From NCBI GenBank assembly GCA_964569025.1, contig CAZMSQ010000001.1, positions 310,001-374,000 on the forward strand: DNA of 64,000 bases, written 5' to 3'. Below, one piece after another: positions 8,958 to 17,380 of the stretch. The notes under the pieces are model-generated. The model ran no database searches. It was not told the origin of the DNA and worked only from the letters and a program-made list of their open reading frames with translations. The translations under genes and the position numbers were made by a program. Source of the DNA: CAZMSQ01 sp964569025 (GTDB lineage: Bacteria > Bacteroidota > Bacteroidia > Chitinophagales > Saprospiraceae). Every line of letters starts with the position of its first letter. Position 1 is the stretch's first letter.

Positions 8958-9898
8958 TTATGTCTTTCCCAGTAATTCTGCTGTTCAATCTCATCCATTA
9001 TGGCGAGGTAGTTCTGATAACGAAGCTCGCTGATTTTCCCATTCTCGACAGCCTCTTTCACAGCACAACCCGGTTCATTGCGGTGTGTGCAGTTGTGAAA
9101 ACGGCAAGAGGTTGATCGCTGGAAAAATTCCCTGAAATTATGCGCCACATCTTGGGGCTCAAGATAATTGAAAGAAAGTGTTTTGATGCCGGGGGTATCA
9201 ATGATGTACCCGCCATCATCAAGGGGGAGCATTTCGGCAAACGTGGTGGTGTGCTGCCCTTTGCCGGAATAATCTGACAACTCGGTGGTGCGCAAACCGA
9301 GTAAGGGCTGTACCGCATTGATAAGAGAGGATTTGCCAACGCCCGACTGCCCGCTAATCATGCTGGTTTTCCCCTGGAGCATTTTTTTCAGTCTGTCGAT
9401 TCCAATTCCGGTATGGGCCGATGCAAGGAGTACTTGATATCCGATGTCTGAATATAGGTACTCCAGTGCGTCAAAGAGTTCGAGCTGGTCCTGATTGTAA
9501 AGGTCTGCCTTGTTCAAGACAATAACCGTCGGGATATTGTGGGGCTCAGTCATCAACAAAAAGCGGTCAATAAATCCGGGTTTGAGGTCAGGCTGAATGA
9601 TGGTAGCGATCAACACAGCCTGGTCAACATTGGCTGCGAGAAGGTGTAAGTGGTGTTTTTGGCGAGGAGACTGCCGGACCACAGAGTTGCGCCGGGGCAC
9701 TATTTTTTTAATCAGTCCGGTTTTCTCCTCCCCTGGTTCCATACTGACCATCACCTCATCTCCAACGGCTACCGGGTTGGTGAGCTTCATTCCATGGAGT
9801 CTGAATTTACCGATAATCCGACACGGTAAAATCAAACCATCCGAAAGTCTGACCTGGTACCATTTTCCTGTTGATCTTATGACTGTTCCTTGTTGCAA
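8954..9898 (-). CDS. rsgA: Ribosome small subunit-dependent GTPase A
   Basis: RsgA (YjeQ) is a circularly permuted GTPase that acts late in 30S subunit maturation. In the 314-residue protein the order is an OB-fold (about 1-75), G4 (VLNKADLY near 133-140), G1 (GQSGVGKSS near 184), G3 (DTPGIKTL near 231) and a C-terminal zinc knuckle with Cys and His residues in CRFHNCTHRNEPGC (about 268-281). The start is a TTG: an in-frame stop lies just upstream and there is no earlier ATG. It ends in a 4-base overlap with the phosphatase gene downstream, making a two-gene operon. Confidence 0.96.
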   Translation of the reverse strand: MQQGTVIRSTGKWYQVRLSDGLILPCRIIGKFRLHGMKLTNPVAVGDEVMVSMEPGEEKTGLIKKIVPRRNSVVRQSPRQKHHLHLLAANVDQAVLIATIIQPDLKPGFIDRFLLMTEPHNIPTVIVLNKADLYNQDQLELFDALEYLYSDIGYQVLLASAHTGIGIDRLKKMLQGKTSMISGQSGVGKSSLINAVQPLLGLRTTELSDYSGKGQHTTTFAEMLPLDDGGYIIDTPGIKTLSFNYLEPQDVAHNFREFFQRSTSCRFHNCTHRNEPGCAVKEAVENGKISELRYQNYLAIMDEIEQQNYWERHK

Positions 9899-9959
9899 TT
9901 CGTTTTGTGTTGCGTGTCAGTTAAAGGCGGATTATGTCTCTGCCAATGCTTAATTTCGG

Positions 9960-10703
9960 TCATAGCTCTGACTTCCAGTTTTCCGGCCAGCTGCCTTTTT
10001 CAGCAGCTGTTCCGACAACTACCATATCGGCTCCTGCATGCGCGGCTGCCCGAAAGTCGGAAGCAGACCTGATGCCTCCGCCAACAATCAGGGGTATATT
10101 GATGACTTCCCGCACCCGCTCGATTACTTCTACGGAAACAGGTACTTCAGCGCCTGATCCTGCATCTAGATAGATGAGCTGCATACCCAGAAGCTCTCCG
10201 GCCAGTGCTGTCATTGCTGCAATATCCGGCTTGTTTCCTGGAATGGGCATGGTTTGACTCATATACGATACAGATGTTTGTCTGCCGCCATCAATTAACA
10301 CATAACCGGTGCCAATAATTTCCAGTGGTCTGTTTTTTAGCAGGTGAGCCGCTGCTACCTGTTGGCCAATCAGGAGCTCTGCATTTCTTCCAGAGATCAG
10401 ACTCAGAAACAGCAGTGCATCTGCACGTGCTGTCACCTGCAAAAAGTTGCCCGGGAACAATACGACTGGCTTCCTCGCGGCCTTTTTCAAGGCATCCACA
10501 CACAACTCAAGGCGTTCGCGCTCCAGCAAACTCCCCCCGATAAGTAACATATCAACCTCACTTTGGGAAGAACGATATGCCCACTCGGAAAGTTGCCTGA
10601 GAGATGCCTTGTCAGGATCGGCTAATACGGCCAGTAGAGGCATGCCTGATTCCTTTGCTTTCTGAAGGGAATCGAGAACGAGCCGCTGGGGGGTCTTGTT
10701 CAT
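9960..10703 (-). CDS. Geranylgeranylglyceryl/heptaprenylglyceryl phosphate synthase family
   Basis: The 247-residue TIM barrel belongs to the GGGPS/PcrB family, which joins a polyprenyl diphosphate to glycerol-1-phosphate. The N-terminal LADPDK segment (about 26-31), the YLDAGSGAEVP segment (about 174-184) and the phosphate-binding VGGGIRSASDF segment (about 203-213) are the family signatures. Similar group II enzymes are known from Bacteroidota, where the physiological product is not well understood. A polyprenyl diphosphate synthase that could supply the prenyl donor is encoded at 49384-50373. The gene is separated from rsgA by 61 bases and divergent from the phosphorylase-like gene. Confidence 0.88.
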   Translation of the reverse strand: MNKTPQRLVLDSLQKAKESGMPLLAVLADPDKASLRQLSEWAYRSSQSEVDMLLIGGSLLERERLELCVDALKKAARKPVVLFPGNFLQVTARADALLFLSLISGRNAELLIGQQVAAAHLLKNRPLEIIGTGYVLIDGGRQTSVSYMSQTMPIPGNKPDIAAMTALAGELLGMQLIYLDAGSGAEVPVSVEVIERVREVINIPLIVGGGIRSASDFRAAAHAGADMVVVGTAAEKGSWPENWKSEL

Positions 10704-10773
10704 GCTTCAAAGATAAGGAATGCCAAAAAATTGTTTTCTTTGGACCTGTTTTTCCAGTAAGACCATTCTATCT

Positions 10774-12435
10774 ATGAACTCATTTGATGCCTTTTCTCAT
10801 CCCTATACATTTGATCCAAAATACAAACAGCCAGTTGCGTATTTCAGTATGGAGTTTGGTATCGACCAGGCCCTTAAGATTTATTCCGGAGGGCTCGGCT
10901 ATCTTGCCGGCTCCCATATGCGGAGTGCGTTTGCCCTGAAGCAAAATCTGGTTGGTGTCGGAATTCTCTGGAAGTACGGCTACTACGATCAGGTTCGAAA
11001 GGGAGATCAGGCCATGGAAGTGTTATTTCAAGAGAAAAATTACAGCTTCCTGCGTGATACAGGCTTGACCTTTGAAATCCAGGTCAATGGTCACAGTGTC
11101 GCGGTCAAAGCCTTTTATCTGCCACCGGATGTATTCCAGACTGCACCACTGTTCTTATTGTCTACAGATTTACCCGAGAATGACCATCTGTCGCGGACCA
11201 TCAGCTGGAGGCTTTACGAATCCAATGTAGAGACTAAGATTGCTCAATACATGCTACTCGGACTGGGCGGGGCAAGACTCCTTGAGGAAATTGGGTATAC
11301 TCCGGAAGTGTATCACATGAATGAAGCTCATGCCCTGCCGGCGGCCTTCCACCTGTACAATGCATTCAAGGATAAGGAAGAGGTGAAAAAGCGGTTGGTT
11401 TTTACAACTCACACACCAGTTGAGGCCGGCAATGAAAAACACGATATCCGATTGCTTGAAAAAATGGGCTTTTTTCAGGGTATCCCACTCGATGATGTCA
11501 GATCATTGAGCGGGGTCCACGATGAAGTTTTTAATCAAACCCTTGTTGCACTGCGTCTCTCAAGACTGTCAAATGGAGTGAGCCGTATTCACGGGGGGGT
11601 CGCTCGTGAGATGTGGGGAAATCACGAGCATATTTCGCCGATTATTCACATTACCAATGCCCAGAACAAGCGTTATTGGTCTGATGAATTTCTCGATGAT
11701 GCCCTGGAGCGGAATGACGATGATTTGCTCATTCGGCGGAAAAAGTGGTTCAAGAAGCAGTTGTTCGAAATTGTAGCAGACCAAACGGGTCGTCTGTTCG
11801 ACCCTGATGCGCTGACCATCGTTTGGGCCCGGCGTTTCGCAGGCTACAAACGCGCTGATCTGATTACCAAAGATTCTGATCGCTTCCACCACTTAATCAC
11901 CAGAACTGACCGTCCGGTACAAATTATCTGGGCAGGCAAGCCGTACCCCACAGATTACGGAGCAGTCTCCGTATTCGATAGTCTGGTCAATCTCAGTAAA
12001 CAGTATCATCACATGGCCGTCTTGAATGGCTATGAATTATCCCTCTCCAGAGCTCTCAAGCGTGGATCAGATATTTGGCTGAATACCCCCAGAATTCCTC
12101 GGGAGGCATCAGGGACAAGTGGCATGACTGCTGCCATGAATGCCTCTGTCAATTTCTCTACCTTTGATGGGTGGATTCCGGAATATGCCAGAGATGGCAT
12201 CAATGCCTTTGTCATACCTCCTGCTGACCTCAACCTTCCCGAGCATCTGCAAGATCTCCATGATCAAAATTATTTTTACGCAATCATGGAAGACAGAATA
12301 CTTCCCGCGTATTACAATCATCCCACTGACGTGTGGTTGGATGTCGTCAAAAATAGCATGCGAGATGTAGTCCCATTTTTTGATTCTGATCGAATGGCCC
12401 ACCAGTATTACGAGCGGGTGTATGGAGAGTCGTAG
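10774..12435 (+). CDS. GT35-type alpha-glucan phosphorylase-like protein without the PLP lysine
   Basis: The 553-residue protein resembles the short alpha-glucan phosphorylases. The N-terminal VAYFSMEFG and YSGGLGYLAGSH motifs, HMNEAHALPAAF, FTTHTPVEAG, WARRFAGYKRADL and the C-terminal EASGTSGM loop are all recognisable. In true phosphorylases the loop reads EASGT..MK, and the lysine binds pyridoxal phosphate; here that position is Thr452. The protein may therefore be inactive as a classical phosphorylase, or use the glycosyltransferase fold another way. I start it at the ATG at 10774 (MNSFDAF), which sits just before the conserved region. An upstream ATG at 10720 would add 18 unconserved residues. 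A GH57 glucan enzyme is encoded at 17.4 kb. Confidence 0.82.
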   Translation: MNSFDAFSHPYTFDPKYKQPVAYFSMEFGIDQALKIYSGGLGYLAGSHMRSAFALKQNLVGVGILWKYGYYDQVRKGDQAMEVLFQEKNYSFLRDTGLTFEIQVNGHSVAVKAFYLPPDVFQTAPLFLLSTDLPENDHLSRTISWRLYESNVETKIAQYMLLGLGGARLLEEIGYTPEVYHMNEAHALPAAFHLYNAFKDKEEVKKRLVFTTHTPVEAGNEKHDIRLLEKMGFFQGIPLDDVRSLSGVHDEVFNQTLVALRLSRLSNGVSRIHGGVAREMWGNHEHISPIIHITNAQNKRYWSDEFLDDALERNDDDLLIRRKKWFKKQLFEIVADQTGRLFDPDALTIVWARRFAGYKRADLITKDSDRFHHLITRTDRPVQIIWAGKPYPTDYGAVSVFDSLVNLSKQYHHMAVLNGYELSLSRALKRGSDIWLNTPRIPREASGTSGMTAAMNASVNFSTFDGWIPEYARDGINAFVIPPADLNLPEHLQDLHDQNYFYAIMEDRILPAYYNHPTDVWLDVVKNSMRDVVPFFDSDRMAHQYYERVYGES

Positions 12436-12454
12436 TTGGTCTCAGTATTGGGAT

Positions 12455-12772
12455 TTATAACGGAGCAGGATACCAAAAGAGAGTCTCAAAATCTACCACC
12501 CGATTATCCAGAATTCTGACTCCCTCACTTTCCAGTAGCTCCTCCATCATAGTCGGGGTCGGAAAGCTGTTTCGCCCTGATAATTCACCTTTCCTGTTCA
12601 CAACGCGGTGAGCAGGAACCGGCTCTTCGGCGCTGAAACTCTTATTCATTGCCCATCCGACCATCTGAGCTGAGCCTTTTGCCAGATAGTCAGCTATAGC
12701 TCCATAGGTTGTCACACGTCCCGAAGGAATCAGACGGACGACCTCATACACTTCTTGGAAAAAACCGGCCAT
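12455..12772 (-). CDS. Alkyltransferase-like protein (MGMT family, no active-site cysteine)
   Basis: The 105-residue protein matches the DNA-binding domain of O6-alkylguanine-DNA alkyltransferases: GRVTTYGAIADYLAKG (18-33) and the helix-turn-helix region around 36-43. The catalytic PCHR motif is PAHR here (53-56), so it cannot accept an alkyl group. Such ATL proteins bind damaged bases and hand them to nucleotide excision repair; uvrB is encoded 7 kb away. The position of the usual arginine finger in the recognition helix (SARxVG) appears to be Gln (SAQMVG). I place the start at the ATG at 12772, giving a normal N-terminus. It overlaps the 3' end of the symporter gene by 29 bases, suggesting co-transcription. 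Confidence 0.85.
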   Translation of the reverse strand: MAGFFQEVYEVVRLIPSGRVTTYGAIADYLAKGSAQMVGWAMNKSFSAEEPVPAHRVVNRKGELSGRNSFPTPTMMEELLESEGVRILDNRVVDFETLFWYPAPL

Positions 12773-14444
12773 CGAGTAAGTGAATGATGAAGCTGAAGAA
12801 GATGACCCCGCAACAACCGATGACATTATACCAGAGAAAGCCGATGTCGGTCGTCAGGAATGTGAAAATGACAATGGTCTCCGAAAGGACTGCGGCCCAA
12901 AAAACTGCGTTCCCCCCGATTTTTTTCAGATAAAAAGCAACCAGGAAAATGCCGAGAATAGTGCCATAGAAGATGGACCCGATGATATTGACAAACTGGA
13001 TGAGATTTTCGAACAGGCTCCCATAGGTGGCAAAGAGAATGGCGAAGCCACCCCAGATGAGGGTGAAGACGCGTGAGGCAGATACGAAATGAAGTTCGGA
13101 GGCATCTTTTTTGAGATGACGTTGGTAAATGTCGACAACAGTTGTCGAGGCTAAAGCATTCAGTTCTGCGGAGGTTGAGGACATGGCTGCAGAAAAAATT
13201 ACTGCCAAAAGCAGGCCAATCAGACCGGTTGGGAGTGAATCCAGTATAAAGGTAATAAAGACATAGTCTCGGTCATTTGTTTCAGCCTCCGGCTGAGCGA
13301 TGGCAATGAGTTGACGTGCTTCCTCTCTAAGGGTTTCCAATTGCTCTTCCTTTTTTACCATTTCTTCACGGTATTCACTCATCCCATCCTCATTCTGTTT
13401 GTCCAAAGCCCGAAGGTACCCTTCGACTATTGAGCGCTTGACGAGCGAGGCCGAATCATATCGTGATTGGACGTCGGCAAATTGATTGGCATACTCGCTG
13501 TTTTGGATCTCTTGAAGGCCGACCCTGTTGAAGAATACCGGAGATTGGTAGAATTGATAAAACACAAATACCATGACACCGACCATCAGGATAAAAAACT
13601 GCATGGGTACTTTAAGCAGGCCATTGAAAACCAGACCTAACCGGCTTTCTTTCACTGATTTTCCGCTGAGATACCGCTGTACCTGCGACTGGTCGGTCCC
13701 GAAGTACGAAAGGTGAAGAAAAAGGCCACCTAAAATGCCGGTCCAGATTGTATACCTGTTGTTTAGGTCAAAAGTGAAGTCCAGAGCATTAAGCCTCCCC
13801 GATGCCCCTGCCACATGTAGGGCATCTGAGAAAGAAACGCCCTGAGGGAGTGCGTCAATGAGCAGGTAAAAAGCCACAAACATCCCACTCATAATGACCA
13901 GCATCTGAAATTTATGGGTAACGTTCACGGCTTTGGTCCCTCCTGAGACAGTGTAGAGAATGACCATCGAGCCAATAATCAGGTTGGTCACATCAAGACG
14001 CCATCCGAGCATTGTCGACAGAATAATTGCCGGTGCATAGATCGTGATGCCTGCTGCCAGGCCCCGCTGGACTAAAAAAAGCAGAGCGGTGAGACTTCGG
14101 GTCTTGACATCGAAGCGTTTTTCCAGAAATTCGTAGGCCGTATATACCTTGAGCTTGTAGAATATCGGGATGAAAGTGACGCACAATATTACCATGGCGA
14201 TAGGGAGCCCAAAATAAAACTGCACAAACCGCATCCCATCGGCATAGGCTTGCCCGGGTGTTGAAAGGAATGTGATGGCACTTGCCTGAGTGGCCATCAC
14301 AGAAAGCCCTACGGTCCACCACTTAGCTTCATTCCCGCCACGAATATAGCTGTCAATGGTTTTGCTGCCACGGGTTTTCCAGGTGCCATAAGCAACAATA
14401 AATACCAATGTGCCAAACAGAACGATCCAGTCGAGAGTACTCAA
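12744..14444 (-). CDS. Sodium/solute symporter (SSS family)
   Basis: The 566-residue inner-membrane transporter has about 13-14 hydrophobic helices and the family signature regions (TIDSYIRGGNEAKWW near 30-44; STPGQAYADGMRFVQ near 61-75; GTDQSQVQRYLSGKS near 249-263). A charged, probably coiled-coil insertion (about 330-390, rich in Glu, Lys and Arg) sits between two helices, as in several Bacteroidota relatives. The substrate is unknown, but sugars or sugar acids are common for this branch. The start is TTG (14444); no in-frame ATG lies between it and the small upstream gene, whose stop is 18 bases away. It is probably in one transcript with the 40-residue peptide upstream and the ATL gene downstream. 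Confidence 0.93.
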   Translation of the reverse strand: MSTLDWIVLFGTLVFIVAYGTWKTRGSKTIDSYIRGGNEAKWWTVGLSVMATQASAITFLSTPGQAYADGMRFVQFYFGLPIAMVILCVTFIPIFYKLKVYTAYEFLEKRFDVKTRSLTALLFLVQRGLAAGITIYAPAIILSTMLGWRLDVTNLIIGSMVILYTVSGGTKAVNVTHKFQMLVIMSGMFVAFYLLIDALPQGVSFSDALHVAGASGRLNALDFTFDLNNRYTIWTGILGGLFLHLSYFGTDQSQVQRYLSGKSVKESRLGLVFNGLLKVPMQFFILMVGVMVFVFYQFYQSPVFFNRVGLQEIQNSEYANQFADVQSRYDSASLVKRSIVEGYLRALDKQNEDGMSEYREEMVKKEEQLETLREEARQLIAIAQPEAETNDRDYVFITFILDSLPTGLIGLLLAVIFSAAMSSTSAELNALASTTVVDIYQRHLKKDASELHFVSASRVFTLIWGGFAILFATYGSLFENLIQFVNIIGSIFYGTILGIFLVAFYLKKIGGNAVFWAAVLSETIVIFTFLTTDIGFLWYNVIGCCGVIFFSFIIHLLDGRFFPRSV

Positions 14445-14462
14445 GATTCAGAAATTTGCAGA

Positions 14463-14585
14463 TTACCCCGCACCAAACAGCCGCATACACAGGTACATTC
14501 CGAGTATGACCAGGAGGTGCATCAATAGTACAAAAGCATACAACTGCGGCCAGGTCTTAAATACGGGTGGCTTTTGCGGCTCCAT
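14463..14585 (-). CDS. Small single-helix membrane protein upstream of the symporter
   Basis: This 40-residue reading frame begins MEPQKPPVFKTWPQLYAF, has one hydrophobic helix (about 16-37) and ends FGAG. It fills the gap between the PIG-L gene and the symporter, on the same strand, with its stop 18 bases before the symporter start. The proline-rich, positively charged head followed by a single helix is the shape of small accessory subunits of transporters. I believe similar short frames occur next to SSS symporters in other Bacteroidota, but I cannot verify that here. Support is position, strand, codon sense and a plausible membrane helix; there is no recognised domain. Confidence 0.6.
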   Translation of the reverse strand: MEPQKPPVFKTWPQLYAFVLLMHLLVILGMYLCMRLFGAG

Positions 14586-14641
14586 TTATTCAGGGTATTG
14601 GTGTTGATTTGGCGAATGACATTCTGAAGAGACTGAGGTCC

Positions 14642-17167
14642 TTATTCAGCATCCCCGAGAGCTATAATATTGGTAAATAGCTTCCATGCCCCCGGCACAC
14701 CTGCCGGTAATTCCCGAAACCATGACAATCCAGTGTACACATAATAGCCTTCTCCGTAAGGGGCAATAAGAAGGCCTCCGTCGCGGGGAGGTTCTCCAGT
14801 GTCATTCGAGGAGAGAATGGGGGTAAACTCCGGACCCCATTCATCTGGGAAGTAGAGCCCCCGTTCCTGAACCCAGCCATCGAAGTCTTGTATTGTTATC
14901 TCGTTCGGATAGTTCATGACCGGATGGTCAGGGGCAAGGATTCTGACCGCTGCGTGTTCCTCTGTTACCCTGTCGCGGCTTATATTCAGTGGGTAAGGTG
15001 ACAAATCGCTCATGGGCAATTGAAGACCCCAGGAAGTGTTGTATTGGAGAATCAAAGTTCCTCCTTCCCGGGCGTAAGCCAGCAACTCCGGCATCTCAAA
15101 TTTGATGCGGTCGCGCGTGTTTAATGCTCTGATTCCGAGAATGACTGCGTCATAGACACTGAGCTGTGAGCTTGATATGTCCGCTTCAGAAAGCATATCT
15201 ACCTGATAGCCGATTTGCTGAAGGCCTTCCGGAATGGCATCTCCTGATCCGGAGATGTAGCCGATTCTTGATCCTTTCCTTTTTAGGTCTACACGTGTTG
15301 CCCGGGCACGAGCCGGCATCATAACTGTTTGGGTGGGAATGTGGTCATAGGTGATGAGTGTCAGAGACCTGTTGTAGGTCTTTCCGTCAATTTCTGCGAC
15401 TGGAAGCAGTTCAAACGTGCCTGCCTCAGAGCCGGGAGTGACAGTAAAGTCAAGAACTTGCTCTTCCCCTTCACTAGACAAAGAAAATTCAAGCTCTTCT
15501 GGCTGCACGGTCCAGCCTTCTGGATGAGCGAGCCTGACTGTTCCGTTCAGACTGTCGCGACCTGCTCGCACCGTTACAGGTACAATTTGAGGGTTGGGGT
15601 TTGGAAATAGATACACATTCTCTTTTAAATTGACAAAAACCGGCGGAGTAATCTCAAAAGGCTGTCGAACCTCTCCTTTTGCTGGATCTTCGTACTTATA
15701 GACAAGCGGTCGCTCAAAGACGACCTCCATACCATTTATCTCCAAGGTAAATTCAGCTGTCACAGGCCGGGCAGTTTCCGGGTTTCCGATCAGTACGCGG
15801 TCGTTGACAGTATACATGCCGAGCGTACCTGCTTCCTCCAGCCAGTAAGGGTTGGTCGGTTTCATTTCTTGTGGAATGACCGACGACAGGAAGAATTTGT
15901 GTTCCGTATTGTGTTCGAGAAGGAGATTCATCGTGGTGTCAATTCCCAGAACCGGCAGGTTGATTCGTGAGAAAGACACCGAAATTTCAGAGCGGTTGGT
16001 CGCTTCCATTTCGATGGCCAGTCCTTCGCCGGGGGTGGCTGTCGGATCATCAGCGACCGCTTCGAGGTAAAGCCCGAGACATGAGGAAATAATCTTCAGG
16101 ATTTCGCGGGTTTTGATTTCGACCCAGAAATTGTCTTGTGGTAATTCGCTGAGGAGGCGAAGTGTTTCGATGAGTCCGGGTACGGAGGCGGCGGGATTGT
16201 CAAAGCGAAATGATTTTTCGACAGCTTGAAGCGAGGCACCCACTTTTTCTCCGCCTGGCACCCTTGACCATGTCGTATTAATGCCCTCAAAGAGATTGGA
16301 TTTATCAGCAGGCATATCTCCCTTTAAAAGTTGGAGGTATTCCATTTGTGATCCCCTTGAGCCCATGTCGCCGAATGCCTGGCATTTGTGTTGGCTTCTG
16401 CTTCTTGCTGCAATTTCAGTGTTTGATTCTCCCCGTAATGGGTAGTAGGTTCCAATATCGACACTGAGCATGGTTGATTTATCAGCTGCTTCAAATTTCT
16501 CACGGCTGCCAAAAAACCACCAGCTGGTATTAAAGAATAATCGAGACGGCTGCCAGGCTTCCGTAAATGGAAGTTGGTCCGGGAAGACGTCATTTCTGCC
16601 AGCCAGATCAAATGCTTCTACCGAAAGCATGGCTGAGGCGGTGTGGTGGCCGTGGGTCCTGCGCCCCGAGTCGTGACTGAATCGGTTGATGATGACATCA
16701 GGCCTCCATTTTCGGATGGCCCAAACGACATCGCTGAGTACCTCTTCGCGATTCCAGATTTCCATTGTTTCGGCCGGCGTTTTTGAATACCCGAAGTCAT
16801 TTGCTCGGGTAAACATTTGATGCCCGCCATCAATCCTTCGGGCTGCGAGCAACTCCTGAGTGCGCAGAAGGCCAAGTAATTCCCGAATCTCAGGGCCGAT
16901 TAGGTTCTGTCCGCCATCTCCGCGAGTCAGTGACAAATAAGCTGTGCGAGCCTTGACATCATTGGCGAGCCATGATATCATGCGCGTATTCTCGTCGTCC
17001 GGATGAGCCGCTACATAAAGGGCTGAACCCAAAAAACTGAGCCGCTGAATGTCCTGAAAGATTTCTCCCGGATGACTGTTTCGGATTGGTTGCGAGAATC
17101 CTGAAACAATTGATAGAAAGGTGGTGCAGATTGTGGAAAGAAGAATGAGATAGCGAAATCCTGCCAT
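14642..17167 (-). CDS. Exported PIG-L family deacetylase with C-terminal GATase1-like domain
   Basis: The 841-residue protein starts with a signal peptide (about 1-25). The PIG-L/LmbE zinc deacetylase domain follows (about 50-290), with the metal-binding AAHPDDE (57-63) and the later HGHHTAS motif near 168-174. Beta-rich middle domains (about 370-620) come next, then a Rossmann-like region (about 640-835: GYISGSGD, VILGIRALN, EGGTLILQYNTSW) resembling the ThuA/GATase1-like fold. PIG-L enzymes remove acetyl groups from N-acetylglucosamine conjugates; the substrate here is unknown. Export suggests action on external glycans. It lies upstream of the symporter on the same strand, 57 bases before the 40-residue peptide gene, so uptake of its product is a reasonable guess. 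Confidence 0.88.
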   Translation of the reverse strand: MAGFRYLILLSTICTTFLSIVSGFSQPIRNSHPGEIFQDIQRLSFLGSALYVAAHPDDENTRMISWLANDVKARTAYLSLTRGDGGQNLIGPEIRELLGLLRTQELLAARRIDGGHQMFTRANDFGYSKTPAETMEIWNREEVLSDVVWAIRKWRPDVIINRFSHDSGRRTHGHHTASAMLSVEAFDLAGRNDVFPDQLPFTEAWQPSRLFFNTSWWFFGSREKFEAADKSTMLSVDIGTYYPLRGESNTEIAARSRSQHKCQAFGDMGSRGSQMEYLQLLKGDMPADKSNLFEGINTTWSRVPGGEKVGASLQAVEKSFRFDNPAASVPGLIETLRLLSELPQDNFWVEIKTREILKIISSCLGLYLEAVADDPTATPGEGLAIEMEATNRSEISVSFSRINLPVLGIDTTMNLLLEHNTEHKFFLSSVIPQEMKPTNPYWLEEAGTLGMYTVNDRVLIGNPETARPVTAEFTLEINGMEVVFERPLVYKYEDPAKGEVRQPFEITPPVFVNLKENVYLFPNPNPQIVPVTVRAGRDSLNGTVRLAHPEGWTVQPEELEFSLSSEGEEQVLDFTVTPGSEAGTFELLPVAEIDGKTYNRSLTLITYDHIPTQTVMMPARARATRVDLKRKGSRIGYISGSGDAIPEGLQQIGYQVDMLSEADISSSQLSVYDAVILGIRALNTRDRIKFEMPELLAYAREGGTLILQYNTSWGLQLPMSDLSPYPLNISRDRVTEEHAAVRILAPDHPVMNYPNEITIQDFDGWVQERGLYFPDEWGPEFTPILSSNDTGEPPRDGGLLIAPYGEGYYVYTGLSWFRELPAGVPGAWKLFTNIIALGDAE

Positions 17168-17380
17168 AGCGTATATCTATTCAAAATGTAGGTGCAGTTT
17201 GAGAAAACTCCAGAAACCCGACCTTGTTCAAGGTGAGGGCTACGATTGAGCTGATCACATTCCGGTTTCGGAAGTTGTCAAAGATAGGTCTTTCTTTCAA
17301 GGGAGGGAAAACGGTCACTTCTCTTCCCGGCTTCGCTCATTCGTTTTTGCTACCTTCCTGTTTTGAAAAAGATGGATTCA

